A stretch of DNA of 64,000 bases. It comes from Sphaerochaeta pleomorpha str. Grapes. GTDB lineage: Bacteria; Spirochaetota; Spirochaetia; Sphaerochaetales; Sphaerochaetaceae. The position numbers and the translations under genes are program-made. The notes beneath the pieces were generated by a model that was given only the letters and a program-made list of their open reading frames with translations, was not told the origin of the DNA and ran no database searches. The stretch covers positions 3,066,001 to 3,130,000 of the forward strand of contig NC_016633.1 of NCBI RefSeq assembly GCF_000236685.1. Direction: 5' to 3'. Position 1 is the first letter of the stretch; each line of letters begins with the position of its first letter. Positions 18,663 to 27,733 of this stretch are shown in pieces.

Positions 18663-20987
18663 CTAGGTTGTCACTCCGTAGTAATCCAGCCGCTCGAACT
18701 CGCCTCGGATCATCCGGGCGAAGGCGCGCATCCCGTCGCTGCCTACAACCGGTGCCTGCTGGTAGATGTTGATGGTCACTTGCGTCGCTCCCTGATACCC
18801 TGCGTTTCCCACTGCCGTGGTGGTGGAGACCGCGTCGGTTGCCACGCTCCCCTGGTCTGCGATCGCATCGATGTTCGCCAGGCGATCAGCAAGGCCGCTG
18901 AAGGCGTCGCTGGAAAAGGATCCGGGACTGGATGCATAGCTTTTCTTTCTGAACGGGTGCACCAGGTTGTAGGCCGCGGTGGCAATCACGGACCCGAGGT
19001 ACTGCACCCAGCTTCCGAGCCACGACAACAGGTCCGCGACGTACTGCAGTGGGCTCATGAGGATCGTGAACGCCTTGGCCACCAACAGCAGGATGGGTGA
19101 GAATGCCATCATGATGCCGCTGATGACCTGGAAGACCGGGGCAAGGCTTTGCAATACAGGGGTAAGGACCGCCATGAGGATGTTTCCCACCAAGGCGAAG
19201 GCTGTGTGCAGCACATCCAAGACCGGCAGGAACAGACTTGCCAAGGTGGTCCCGATCCAGGTGAAAGTGTCCACCAGTGGCTGGAACACCGCCGTGAGCG
19301 CCGGCTCCATCACCGATACGAACCCCTGGAGGATGGTGAGCAGGATGCCCAAGGGAGAGAGGGTATTGAAGATGATGTCGAGGATCGGCTGCAACGTTGA
19401 TATGATCGCGGTAACCCCTCCCAGCATCTCGGTGGCCACCATGCCCATAAGGCCTCCGCTTACGTCCCCGAACAGGCCGGTGAACACACTGGTCAATCCG
19501 TCAGAGAGCATCGAGGCGATCTGAGAGCCCATGCGTGTGTCGGTCTGCTTGGTGTTATCGGCTGTCTCAGCTGTAGAGGCTGCCGTGCCCTCACCACTGG
19601 AGGCGATCTGGGAAAGCAGCTTGGTCTGATTCGCCGCATCAGCCTTCTGGGCGATCGCCTCAAGGTCAGGTGCGACAATCTCATCGAGTGCAGTCTTGAA
19701 ATCAAGGCCGATATCGCCGTACAGGGAAGAGACCATGTCGGCACTATTGAGCACGACCGTCTGGGCGGTATCGATCGCATCGGTGAGCGCATCACGCAAC
19801 AGCGGTCCCAGATTCTCAAAGCTCTGGTCGGCTTGCTGCTTGTAGAAGGTCGCCTCATCCTTGCTTTCAGCGGCTCCCATATCAAGGTTTGCCAGCTTGT
19901 CACCCAGGCCGAAGATCTTTCCCACCCAGGTGCCCTGGATCTTGTCCCCCGCCTTGTTGATCGCATTCTGGAATGCCCCCAGGATCGCACTTTCGATGTT
20001 CAGCGCGATGTAGGTGACCCAGCTGATGATGCCCACCACTGCATTGCCCAGCAGCTTGGGAATGCTTTCGAACACCGCCTTGAGCATGGCACTGATGACG
20101 ATGCCGATATTCTGGGCTGTGGTGGTGATGATCAGCTTGAGCGAATCCCACTCGAATGTGCGCTTGAGCAACTCCCACACGGTGGAAAGCGTCAGCTTGA
20201 AAGCTTGGGGCAGGTTCTTCATCACCGCCCCTACGTAGTTGATGAGAGCAGTGAGGTTGGTCTTGATGCCGCTGAAAGCTACATCGAGGTTACCCAACCA
20301 CGGACCGAAGTTGTAATCGATGATGCCGCCCACCTGCTGGCGGATGTCGCCCCAGGTGTTCTTCATGTTCGTCAGGTGTTGGGCGGTATCCCCATCGGCC
20401 ATCATCGCCGAGTACTCTCCGAGCTTGTCGATCACCTTGTCGACCGCCGCTCCGTGTGCGAGCTCGTCCTTGGTGAGGCCATCGAGCTCGATGCCGAGCT
20501 TTCTCAGCTCCCCGGTGGCCCCGGTGTAAGAATCCAGCAGGTTCATCATCGAGCCGTTGAGGTCCTTGCCCGTCACGTTGGACAGGTACACTGCAGCCTC
20601 GGAGATGCTTTCAATTTCGTCGGCACTCTTGCCCAGGGCGGCCAGCTGGGCGACCATGGATTCGATATCGCCCTTGCCAGAGAGTGTCTGGCTGCTCAGC
20701 CGCTCGACCACGGCAGTAACCTTCTCATACGAGGTGCTGTCGCCCAGTGCGAGGGCGAGTTGCTTGTAGGATCGTTCGGCAGCGGAGAACTCGGAGAATG
20801 TTGAGCTCACCGCGCTTCCCAAAGCCTTCACTGAAGCGATGATCGCGGTGGCGGCGAAGGCGCCTTTAAGCACTCCACCCAGTTTGGTTGCAGCACCCTT
20901 GAGGCTTCCCAGGTCGGCTGCAGCTGATTTGACAGCCCCTCCGATGTCGTTCTGGCCTTTGATGATGACTTTCGCTTGTGCTGCCAT
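18663..20987 (-). CDS. Tail tape measure protein
   Basis: 774 residues, with the length and composition of a tape measure protein, which fixes tail length and passes through the tail lumen at injection. The N-terminal 300 residues are alanine-rich helices (FSEFSAAERSYKQLALALGD); the centre and C-terminus contain long hydrophobic helical stretches (around 520-660) typical of the membrane-inserting part. The ATG at 20987 begins MAAQAKVII. An in-frame TTG seven codons upstream is possible but lies in a hairpin-flanked spacer. The gene follows the frameshifting tail chaperone pair, the standard order in siphophages. Confidence 0.85.
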   Translation of the reverse strand: MAAQAKVIIKGQNDIGGAVKSAAADLGSLKGAATKLGGVLKGAFAATAIIASVKALGSAVSSTFSEFSAAERSYKQLALALGDSTSYEKVTAVVERLSSQTLSGKGDIESMVAQLAALGKSADEIESISEAAVYLSNVTGKDLNGSMMNLLDSYTGATGELRKLGIELDGLTKDELAHGAAVDKVIDKLGEYSAMMADGDTAQHLTNMKNTWGDIRQQVGGIIDYNFGPWLGNLDVAFSGIKTNLTALINYVGAVMKNLPQAFKLTLSTVWELLKRTFEWDSLKLIITTTAQNIGIVISAMLKAVFESIPKLLGNAVVGIISWVTYIALNIESAILGAFQNAINKAGDKIQGTWVGKIFGLGDKLANLDMGAAESKDEATFYKQQADQSFENLGPLLRDALTDAIDTAQTVVLNSADMVSSLYGDIGLDFKTALDEIVAPDLEAIAQKADAANQTKLLSQIASSGEGTAASTAETADNTKQTDTRMGSQIASMLSDGLTSVFTGLFGDVSGGLMGMVATEMLGGVTAIISTLQPILDIIFNTLSPLGILLTILQGFVSVMEPALTAVFQPLVDTFTWIGTTLASLFLPVLDVLHTAFALVGNILMAVLTPVLQSLAPVFQVISGIMMAFSPILLLVAKAFTILMSPLQYVADLLSWLGSWVQYLGSVIATAAYNLVHPFRKKSYASSPGSFSSDAFSGLADRLANIDAIADQGSVATDAVSTTTAVGNAGYQGATQVTINIYQQAPVVGSDGMRAFARMIRGEFERLDYYGVTT

Positions 20988-21013
20988 ACTCGCTTTCCCC
21001 TTATGCAATGTAA

Positions 21014-21034
21014 AGGGCGCCCCATGGACGCCCT
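21014..21034 (-). repeat. Hairpin between tail chaperone and tape measure genes
   Basis: A 6-bp perfect stem (AGGGCG/CGCCCT) with a 9-base loop lies between the stop of the frameshift extension (21039) and the tape measure start. On the minus strand it is followed by only three Ts, so it is a weak terminator at best and may instead tune expression between the genes. Confidence 0.4.
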
Positions 21035-21038
21035 GTGA

Positions 21039-21664
21039 TTAGTGTTTCTGTGTCATTTTCTTAGCCTGCTCATGCACATGTCTCCGGTAGTTGAGCTGAA
21101 TCAGCTTGAGGATCTGCATGCTCATGTACGGCTGGTCCATGAGAGAACCAGCGAACGGTAGGTGCCTGAAGTCCCCGCTCTCAGAATCGCAGCAGGGAAG
21201 GAAGATATCGGTTATGTAGAAGAGCCAGTGGCCGTACTCGGCGTAGAGCTCTGCGCTTCTTCTTCCGTTGAAGACCTCGCAGCAGAGGGATGCGATCTGC
21301 CGCCGCTCGCGTCCGCACGGGAAAAAAAAGCGGCATGGGTGTATTCGTTGACGACCTTCACCGTCAGATCCAGCGACTCGAATACCAGAGAGGCAACCTC
21401 GCGGTTGTCCATCTTCTTTTTGGCATCCGCATCCTCGTAGAAGTTGTGGTCAACCAGGATCGAGGGAAGCAGATCACGAAGGAGGGTGAGTGTCTGGTTC
21501 TCCCCCTGCTCTGAGGCTTCCTTGAGTCGGAGCATCTCCAAGGTGGGCAGTTCCTTGAGTACGATATAGGCTTCATCGTCCGCCTTGAGGCCCACCAGTG
21601 TTCCCACTTCAATGCGCACCTTCTGTATGCACGCGTCATAATGTCTTGTCTTGATGAACATGTC
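21039..21664 (-). CDS. Tail assembly chaperone, -1 frameshift product (gpGT-like)
   Basis: If ribosomes slip back one base on a run of eight U (21322-21329), reading continues past the normal stop into a second frame that is open to 21039, giving about 208 residues. The added part has coherent protein sequence (RRSAELYAEYGHWLFYITDI, SLMDQPYMSMQILKLIQLN) with host-like codon use, and it has no start codon of its own in a sensible place. This is the arrangement of lambda gpG/gpGT, where the long form bridges the tape measure and tail tube proteins. The position directly before the tape measure gene agrees. Confidence 0.75.
21212..21664 (-). CDS. Tail assembly chaperone, unshifted product (gpG-like)
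   Basis: The unshifted form, about 150 residues, begins MFIKTRHYDACIQKVRIEVG after the tail tube gene, with the start separated by only two bases from the tube stop. Residues 1-115 are acidic and helical. After the slippery run the zero frame becomes low-complexity Ser/Ala/Thr and ends at 21212, as expected where the real continuation is in the -1 frame. An in-frame extension upstream to 22099 is an artefact overlapping the tube gene. Family identity comes from gene order and the frameshift rather than from sequence similarity. Confidence 0.75.
   Translation of the reverse strand, partial: DMFIKTRHYDACIQKVRIEVGTLVGLKADDEAYIVLKELPTLEMLRLKEASEQGENQTLTLLRDLLPSILVDHNFYEDADAKKKMDNREVASLVFESLDLTVKVVNEYTHAAFFSRADASGGRSHPSAARSSTEEEAQSSTPSTATGSST
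21322..21329 (-). promoter_or_regulatory. Slippery run for -1 programmed frameshift
   Basis: Eight T in the coding strand (eight A on the plus strand) followed by CCC. In the zero frame it reads GCT TTT TTT TCC; a -1 slip on U UUU UUU gives TTT TTT TTC CCG. The homopolymer sits exactly where the zero-frame protein turns to low complexity and the -1 frame becomes protein-like. Confidence 0.75.
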
Positions 21665-21666
21665 TG

Positions 21667-22626
21667 TTATCCTCCGTAGGGTGTCGAAATCTTGTCGGTG
21701 ATCACGATGGTGATGGGCTCTTCGGTGCCCACACTGAGTGCCTCGCCTGCAACGGTGGAGCTGAGTATGCCCGTTCCCCCGACATTCGCATCCACCTCGC
21801 TGATCGCCACATGCGAGAGGGTGATGGTAATGCTGTGCCCTGCACCAGGGGATGAGAAGGTCAGCTGAACAGAAGCGTTCTCCTCGCTGGTCAGGTACGA
21901 ACTCTTGAGCGTTTCCACCTCGGCGCTGTAGGGGATCTCGAAGTTGATGGTCACAGCTCTCTTTCCATGCTGGGGCCTGCCTGCATACAGGCCCGAGGCA
22001 TAGGTACGCGGGGAGCTTTCGAGCGCGTTGTCGATCTTCAGTGATGCGCTGGTGATGTCGTACGTGCTTCCGTTGACCGTGAAGGTCGCATTGGTGCACC
22101 GGTACGAGGGGATGGAGAAGCTCTTCAGTGCCTCTTCAATGGTTCCGTTCTCTTCAGTGGTCCCCTTGATGTCTATGCTGCCCTTCACATAATCGCCGGC
22201 TGCGCAATCCAGGCTGAGGGCGCTGATGGTGCACCCCGCGTAGCGCTTGATTGCCGCCTTGCGGTCGATGGTGAAGGTGAGGCTGGGAAGTGCCTCGTTC
22301 ACATCGCAAAGGCCGATGGTGTGGGTGTACGATTCCGAGTCTCCCACCTGGGCGCAGGTGTCTTCTCCCCCCAGGGCGGCGTGCAGGATGAGACCGGCCG
22401 ATTCGGGCCGGAGGATGAAGCTCACCGAGCCCTCCACCGTCACCGCCAGAAGATCGCGGTTCGTAGCAGTCTTGCTTCCCAGCAGCGAACCCTCGTCACC
22501 TTTCTCGACAGCCACCTTGATGCTTTCACTGGTCAGATCGACCAGTGTTGTGGGACTGGCAGCTTGGGCGAAGGAGCTTTCCTTGCCTGCCTGCAGCCGC
22601 GATCCCGTTCCTGTGTAAAATGCCAT
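21667..22626 (-). CDS. Major tail tube protein
   Basis: A 319-residue beta-rich protein without membrane segments, in the position of the tail tube gene (after the tail terminator, before the chaperones and tape measure). It starts MAFYTGTGSRLQAGKESSF, a typical N-arm for the long-tail tube family, and is rich in alternating strands (SYTHTIGLCDVNEALPSLTF, ITITLSHVAISEVD). I chose the ATG at 22626 because GAGAGGA lies 7 bases before it; the upstream extension to 22668 lacks such a site. The protein should polymerise around the tape measure. Confidence 0.7.
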   Translation of the reverse strand: MAFYTGTGSRLQAGKESSFAQAASPTTLVDLTSESIKVAVEKGDEGSLLGSKTATNRDLLAVTVEGSVSFILRPESAGLILHAALGGEDTCAQVGDSESYTHTIGLCDVNEALPSLTFTIDRKAAIKRYAGCTISALSLDCAAGDYVKGSIDIKGTTEENGTIEEALKSFSIPSYRCTNATFTVNGSTYDITSASLKIDNALESSPRTYASGLYAGRPQHGKRAVTINFEIPYSAEVETLKSSYLTSEENASVQLTFSSPGAGHSITITLSHVAISEVDANVGGTGILSSTVAGEALSVGTEEPITIVITDKISTPYGG

Positions 22627-22649
22627 ATGCGTTTCCTCTCTTGTGGTAT

Positions 22650-23108
22650 CTAGAATTCCTTGGACCACTGCAAATCGATGCTTGCCTCGATGGCGGTGAC
22701 CGTCGTGCTTGCGGTTACGGCAGGGTAGTAGTCCATGTCGGTGATGCGCGCGTCCTCGATGAATCCTCCCAGCGTGGGATCACCTCGTACGAGTAGGTAC
22801 AGGGCTCCATACAGTGCGAATACACGCTTGACCAGAATCGCGTTGGGTGCACTCTTGCACAGGAGAAAGATGGTTGCGCGCATGGTGGCCAGGTCGCTGT
22901 TCATGCCCAGCGGCTCGAGGTTCTCATAATCGGGCTGGATGTAAAGCATCGTGGGTCGCCGCATGCTGTCCACATCAGGAAAGTCGATCTCTATGTTCTT
23001 ATCGTCGAAGTGCTCGATGGAAATTCCCTCTTCGCTCTCCTGCAATCCGACCAAATCGGTGGCAATCACCGCCTTGAGCCTTTCGAGCACCTGCATCTCG
23101 GTTATCAT
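22650..23108 (-). CDS. Putative tail terminator / tail completion protein
   Basis: A 152-residue protein placed between the gp10-like protein and the tail tube, the usual slot of the tail terminator that caps the tail. It has the mixed alpha/beta pattern of that group (MQVLERLKAVIATDLVGL, an acidic middle, TTVTAIEASIDLQW at the end). Its ATG overlaps the stop of the preceding gene (ATGA). The call rests on position and overall pattern. Confidence 0.55.
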   Translation of the reverse strand: MITEMQVLERLKAVIATDLVGLQESEEGISIEHFDDKNIEIDFPDVDSMRRPTMLYIQPDYENLEPLGMNSDLATMRATIFLLCKSAPNAILVKRVFALYGALYLLVRGDPTLGGFIEDARITDMDYYPAVTASTTVTAIEASIDLQWSKEF

Positions 23109-23623
23109 CGTTTACTCTCCTTTTCAATGCGCGCCACTTCCCGCTGCACCAGCTGATCGAGCTTCGTCTTGAAGGCCGTTGTGCTCAGGTACTTCTTCAC
23201 CGGAGCGGCCACAAAGTCGCGCTCGGGAAGCTTCACCGAGTGCACGCGCACCCATTTTCCGTCCTTCTGGAATGTGAGGTATCCCCCATCCTTGGCAGTG
23301 ATCCGAGCTCCCTTGGCCAGTGCGTAGCCGTAGAATACTTTGGTCTCTTGTGAGGAAGCTTTGGCCTCGACAATGACAGCTTTACCGCTACGGATCACGC
23401 GGCGGCTGATGCTCTTGTACAGCGCCCCACTACCTTTAGAGAGCCCTTGGGACTTGTAGGCCTTACGTACCTGGGCTCTTGCGGCCGTACCGATGCCGCC
23501 CAGAATGCGACGCATCGCCTTGTGCCGCTTCGCCCCCAGACCCTCGAGGAAGGAAAGTGCCTCATCCAGTTCGGTTTGAACTGATATGCTTTCAGTGCTG
23601 TATCGTTTCCGTCTCTCAAACAT
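23105..23623 (-). CDS. HK97 gp10-like head-tail joining protein
   Basis: A 172-residue basic protein starting MFERRKRYSTESI. The sequence has an N-terminal helical part (LDEALSFLEGLGAKRHKAMRR), a region of Arg/Lys-rich strands and a C-terminal segment, FVAAPVKKYLSTTAFKTKLDQL, in the style of gp10-like neck proteins. The frame is open upstream to 23713, but that part overlaps the connector gene and the ATG at 23623 begins just beyond its stop. It lies between the head connector and the tail terminator. Confidence 0.6.
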   Translation of the reverse strand: MFERRKRYSTESISVQTELDEALSFLEGLGAKRHKAMRRILGGIGTAARAQVRKAYKSQGLSKGSGALYKSISRRVIRSGKAVIVEAKASSQETKVFYGYALAKGARITAKDGGYLTFQKDGKWVRVHSVKLPERDFVAAPVKKYLSTTAFKTKLDQLVQREVARIEKESKR

Positions 23624-23624
23624 G

Positions 23625-24170
23625 TCAGAACCCCAGGATGCGCAAGCTGTCCAGCGGTTGGAGGTATTTGCGGTAGTTGCTGTAATTGACGAACGTGCGG
23701 CTGTTGTCGGCAAAGCTCTTGCCTGTCAGGCCGATGTTCCCCCCGGTCTCGCTGAGCATGAGCGTGGCGATGCGTAGGATCGAGACGACGATCACCGAAG
23801 GCATCTGCTCGATTTCCCATCCAGCGGTGTAGCTGAGGCGGATATTGTCTTCCCCGATGGGAAACTTCGTGGCATGGTCGATGAAGCTGATGTAGTCGTC
23901 GTAGGTTTTCACCTGCGTGGTATCGATAGGCGTAGTCCCCATGATAAGAGACTCGACCGACTGGATATTGCGACAGGGTAGGTACAGGCGACGAGAGCCC
24001 GAGCCCGAGGCGACCACATCGGTATACTCCTGCTGCTTAGGATCGAAGCCCAAATACGAGGTCACGATATCCTCAGCAGTGGACAAGAAGGCGCCCTTGA
24101 GCTGCACGGCCTCGCTTACGTCCTCGTAGTTGCCGCTGTAGGTGTTGAACATGGCGATGCTTGCGATCAT
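23625..24170 (-). CDS. Head-tail connector (adaptor) protein, gp6-like
   Basis: 181 residues, with the pattern of phage head-tail adaptors of the gp6/gp15 kind: an N-terminal helical part (VSEAVQLKGAFLSTAEDIVTS), a small beta hairpin (GSRRLYLPCRNIQSVESL) and a C-terminal helix (VIVVSILRIATLMLSETGG). The ATG follows AAGGAGGAAG. It lies just after the capsid and head-fibre genes, where the adaptor that docks on the portal is expected. Confidence 0.65.
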   Translation of the reverse strand: MIASIAMFNTYSGNYEDVSEAVQLKGAFLSTAEDIVTSYLGFDPKQQEYTDVVASGSGSRRLYLPCRNIQSVESLIMGTTPIDTTQVKTYDDYISFIDHATKFPIGEDNIRLSYTAGWEIEQMPSVIVVSILRIATLMLSETGGNIGLTGKSFADNSRTFVNYSNYRKYLQPLDSLRILGF

Positions 24171-24250
24171 GTACTTCCTCCTTCATCAAGGTGATGGACA
24201 CCCCGGCTCTCACCGGGATGCCCCCAAAAATCCTTGGAATCCGTTTACTG

Positions 24251-24499
24251 TCAGCTGGCCATCAGGCCCGCACTCCTTAGCTTTGCCAGCAGTGCATTGA
24301 AATCCATCACGAGCTCTTCGATGGTGGTCGCTGTGCTATCGACTTGGCTGGCAGCAGGAGTGAAGTTTCCACCGGGCAGCCCATCGATGATCGCCGCAGG
24401 ATCGATGGTTACCTTCGCATTCGCTGCGAGGATGACCTCGCCGCCGATGACAGTTTTCTCACCGCCTTGCTCGCGGTAGTTCTTGGTGTTATATGACAT
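24251..24499 (-). CDS. Head fibre protein
   Basis: An 82-residue protein starting MSYNTKNYREQGGEKTVIGG, the signature of the small head-fibre family found beside the major capsid gene in many phages of Gram-positive hosts. The segment EVILAANAKVTI continues the family pattern. The C-terminal half (TIEELVMDFNALLAKLRSAGL) is helical and may mediate trimer formation. Such proteins decorate the capsid and are often dispensable for assembly. An in-frame ATG one codon upstream is equally possible. Confidence 0.75.
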   Translation of the reverse strand: MSYNTKNYREQGGEKTVIGGEVILAANAKVTIDPAAIIDGLPGGNFTPAASQVDSTATTIEELVMDFNALLAKLRSAGLMAS

Positions 24500-24511
24500 C
24501 AATTACCTCCC

Positions 24512-25714
24512 TTAGGCTTTCTGCTGCAGGACCTTGACGGCCTCGCCGAGTATCAGTCGCCCATCCACACGCTGGGATCCGAGGAAGCCAACCTGTCCGG
24601 TCGGTGCGAACAGTTCGCCCAGGCGCTTGAAGGTACGTCCCTGGCGGTCGGCGATCCAGTAGTACGAGAAGTCCCCGAAGGCCAGCGTCTTGGCCCCGCT
24701 TGCGATTTCGGGCATGTAGGCCGAAGTCTTCACCGGACAGCTGAGGATAGTGTCGGGAGTGCCTGCAGTCAGCGAAGGCTGCCAGATGTACTGTCCGTTG
24801 CCGTCCTTGAGCTTGCGAAGTGCCTTGACGGTGGCATCATTGGTCACCCACACCGCGTTCTTGCGGTACGGACTACGAAGCGCATAATACAGGTCGATGA
24901 CTTCGTCGGCATTCAGGGCGGTTGCGGAAGCCGCGTTGACGCCGATCTGTGCACCCCCTGTGGCCGCGAGGATACCCAGCGGCTTGCCCGATCCGTCCCC
25001 GGTGAAGAACGCTGCCTCTTCCTTGGCCCCGATGCGGCGGGCGAACTCGGTGGCGATGTAAGACTCGATGTCGAACACGCTGTCGTTGATGAGCTCCTCG
25101 CTCACCTTGATGATCGTACCCAGCTTGTAGGCGCTGATGGTCACCTGCCCGAAGCTGTCATCGCTCTCAGGATACGTTCCCTCCTCATCGATCCATGCCG
25201 CCTCGCCCTTGGATGCGGAAATGGGAATCTTGCGATCGCCGCTGGCAGTCTGGATGATCCTGGCAATTGAGCGGAACAGGTTCTCCTCCTCCAACGCTGT
25301 CACGAGGGTGTGTTCGAATTCGTCGGGCACCAGGTAGCCGCCTTCGGTGTCGGTGCCAACCTGCAATGCGTTACGCAGTTCTGGTGCGTTCTCGCGGCGT
25401 CTGAGGTGGTTCCAGAATGCCTTTCGATACTCGTCCGAAGCTCGTCCTGCTTTCTTCTCAGCCTTCTGCGCTCCATCGGGGCGGCTAGTGATCGGAGAGC
25501 CCACGTGCGCGTTCAGCTCACGCTCGAACGCCTCGATGCGCTCCTGTCGTTCGATCTCGTGGCCCAAATCCACGATCTCCTCTTCCATACGTTCGTAGGT
25601 GGTCCTATCCTCGGCGCTCAGGATGCCCTTGTCGTTGCGCCTGGAGTCGAGGAATGCCTTTGCCTGTTCCCAGGTCTTCGCGCGCTGTGCACGCATGTCG
25701 TTGATCTTTCCCAT
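24512..25714 (-). CDS. Major capsid protein, HK97 family
   Basis: A 400-residue HK97-fold capsid precursor. Residues 1-100 form an acidic, coiled-coil delta (scaffold) domain (RTTYERMEEEIVDLGHEIER) normally removed by the maturation protease. The mature part begins before NALQVGTDTEGGYLVPDEF, a classic family landmark, and contains FTGDGSGKPLGIL and, near the end, PTGQVGFLGSQRVDGRLILG. The gene is directly downstream of the ClpP-like protease that should process it. AGGAG precedes the start. Confidence 0.92.
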   Translation of the reverse strand: MGKINDMRAQRAKTWEQAKAFLDSRRNDKGILSAEDRTTYERMEEEIVDLGHEIERQERIEAFERELNAHVGSPITSRPDGAQKAEKKAGRASDEYRKAFWNHLRRRENAPELRNALQVGTDTEGGYLVPDEFEHTLVTALEEENLFRSIARIIQTASGDRKIPISASKGEAAWIDEEGTYPESDDSFGQVTISAYKLGTIIKVSEELINDSVFDIESYIATEFARRIGAKEEAAFFTGDGSGKPLGILAATGGAQIGVNAASATALNADEVIDLYYALRSPYRKNAVWVTNDATVKALRKLKDGNGQYIWQPSLTAGTPDTILSCPVKTSAYMPEIASGAKTLAFGDFSYYWIADRQGRTFKRLGELFAPTGQVGFLGSQRVDGRLILGEAVKVLQQKA

Positions 25715-25725
25715 TGTGTCTTCTC

Positions 25726-26454
25726 CTATTGGGGTTTGATGAGATTCAGTCGTTTCTCGAGCTCGTTAAGCCCGGCTGTGCCTTCCTCAGGTGGCTCCTG
25801 GTCTTCTGCGATTGCATATGTTTCGGTGATCTTGTTCATCAGTGAGAGCTGCGAGGTGCGCATCGAGAACGCATACGAGGCCTCATTGGACGCTTTCTTC
25901 GCGTCCTCGAGGATCGCATCGGCGAAGCCCAGCTCGATGGCCTTCTTCGCGTTCATCCACGTCTCGTTGTCCATCAGGTGGCTGATCTTCGCCCGGGTGA
26001 GGGTCGTCTTGATCTCGTAGGCGTTGACGATGCTTTCCTTCACCTCATCCAGCATGCCGATGGCCTTTTGCATGTCCTGATGGTTGCCATAGGCGAGCGT
26101 CATGGGATTGTGGATCATCATCAAGGCAGTGGGCGCCATGAGCACCCTCGTGCCCGCCATCGCGATGACCGAAGCTGCGCTCGCTGCGATCCCGTCGATC
26201 TTCACCGTGATTGCTCCCGGATAATCCATGAGCATCGCGTAGATGCGACTCGCTGCGATGCAATCCCCACCGGGGCTGTTGATCCAGATGGTCACCTCGC
26301 CGTTGTAGGCGAACAGCTCATCCTTGAACTGCTCGGGGGTGACATCATCATCGAACCAGCTCTCCTCGGCGATCGTGCCCGAAAGCTCAAGGATTCTCGC
26401 TCTGCCTTCGTCTTCGCTCTGGTTTTTCCATTGCCAGAACTTCTTGTTCTTCAT
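25726..26454 (-). CDS. ClpP-like prohead maturation protease
   Basis: A 242-residue serine protease of the ClpP fold used by HK97-type phages to cleave the capsid scaffold domain. It has the early strand VTIWINSPGGD, the catalytic Ser in GIAASAASVIAMAG and the catalytic His in ALMMIHNPMT; a catalytic Asp is expected further on (near the HLMDNETWMNAKKAIELGFAD region). The start follows AGGAGGAG and overlaps the 3' end of the portal gene by 68 bases, an unusually long but common phage overlap. Confidence 0.88.
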   Translation of the reverse strand: MKNKKFWQWKNQSEDEGRARILELSGTIAEESWFDDDVTPEQFKDELFAYNGEVTIWINSPGGDCIAASRIYAMLMDYPGAITVKIDGIAASAASVIAMAGTRVLMAPTALMMIHNPMTLAYGNHQDMQKAIGMLDEVKESIVNAYEIKTTLTRAKISHLMDNETWMNAKKAIELGFADAILEDAKKASNEASYAFSMRTSQLSLMNKITETYAIAEDQEPPEEGTAGLNELEKRLNLIKPQ

Positions 26455-27715
26455 TACTCTCCTCCTGGGATGTGTTGGTAACCTTGTCTGCGAATGCCCC
26501 TGCCCGAGAGAGGGGGAGCATGTTTCCGTTGATGAGGTAGAGGTTCCCCCCGTCCTCGTCGGCTATCTGGTCCATGTCCTCCAGCGTTCGGATATCGTTG
26601 GCACTCATCCAACCGTTCTGGCGCGCGGTGGCATACCCGCCCATGCGGCTCTGGTAGTCGCCACGCAGCAGACCCTCGACGTTGAAGCGAAAGAAATGCG
26701 TCTGCTTCTCATCGGAGGCCAACAGTGCTCGCGAAAGCGCCTGCTCCCAGCGGATGACCCACGGGTCGAGTGTGTACTTGACGAACTCCAGGGACTGCTG
26801 CTCGATGTTGCTGAACGAGGACTTCTCCAGGTCCCCCACCATGTGCGGAGGGACGCGGAAGATGCGTGCGATCTCGTTGATCTGGAACTTGCGTGTCTGC
26901 AAAAACTGCGCCTGCTCGGGCGAGATCGAGATGGGGGTGTATTTCATTCCCTCTTCGAGTACCGCGACCTTGTGCGAATTGGATGAGCCGCCGAATTGGC
27001 CTTGCCACGTATCGCGCAGGCGGGAAGGGTCCTTCACCGTTCCCGGGTGCTCCAGCACACCGCTGGGAGCCGCGCCGTTGGCGAAGAACTTCGCCCCATA
27101 CTCCTCGCAGGCGATCGCCATACCGATGGCATTCTTTGCCATAGCAATCGGCGAGTAGCCCACCAACCCGTCAAAGCCCAGGCCCGGTATGTGCAGCACC
27201 TCTGAGGCGTCCAGAACCACCGAGTTTCCCTGCATGGTGGGAGCGTCCTCGGCGCTGGTGGTGTATTGGTAGTAGAGCTTGCCATGCTTGTCGCGGTCGA
27301 CCTGCATGCGGTTGGGCATCAGCGGATAGAGCGCGGCAACCTGGCCCTTGCCGTTTCGGATGATCTGCGCATACGCATTGCCCCAGAGCAGCAGGTGGGT
27401 CATCAGCGTCTCGCGGAACACGAAGCTGGTCATTTCCGCATTGGGCTCGCTGTGCAGCAGGGTGTACAGCGGATGATCCTTGGCCTTGTGTTTGCTCGAG
27501 TCATCGTCGTGACGGTAGAGGTGTAGCGGCAGTCCTGCGATCGCCTCGGCGAGGATTCGCACGCATGCATAGACTGCGGTCATCTGCATCGACGATCGTT
27601 CGTTCACCGCCTTGCCGGATGTCGATCCTCCGAAGAGAAAACTGTATGAGGACCCGCTGGTCCTGTTTTGCGGTTTGTCACGCGTTCTGGTGACAAGCTT
27701 GGATAAGAGTCCCAT
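26387..27715 (-). CDS. Portal protein, HK97 family
   Basis: A 442-residue portal protein, forming the ring through which DNA enters the head and to which the tail neck binds. Family landmarks: VYACVRILAEAIAGLPLHLY near residue 50, LLLWGNAYAQIIRNGKG, VLHIPGLGFDGLVGYSPI and, later, FRVPPHMVGDLEKSSFSNIE followed by RWEQALSRALL. The length is usual. It lies between the large terminase and the protease and starts behind CAGGAG. Confidence 0.92.
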   Translation of the reverse strand: MGLLSKLVTRTRDKPQNRTSGSSYSFLFGGSTSGKAVNERSSMQMTAVYACVRILAEAIAGLPLHLYRHDDDSSKHKAKDHPLYTLLHSEPNAEMTSFVFRETLMTHLLLWGNAYAQIIRNGKGQVAALYPLMPNRMQVDRDKHGKLYYQYTTSAEDAPTMQGNSVVLDASEVLHIPGLGFDGLVGYSPIAMAKNAIGMAIACEEYGAKFFANGAAPSGVLEHPGTVKDPSRLRDTWQGQFGGSSNSHKVAVLEEGMKYTPISISPEQAQFLQTRKFQINEIARIFRVPPHMVGDLEKSSFSNIEQQSLEFVKYTLDPWVIRWEQALSRALLASDEKQTHFFRFNVEGLLRGDYQSRMGGYATARQNGWMSANDIRTLEDMDQIADEDGGNLYLINGNMLPLSRAGAFADKVTNTSQEESNEEQEVLAMEKPERRRRQSENP

Positions 27716-27733
27716 ATGTGTATCTCCTGATTC

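Noticed and set aside
19833..20804. Long plus-strand frame opposite the tape measure gene
   Set aside because: Antisense shadow in GC-rich DNA; the tape measure frame has the expected composition and context.
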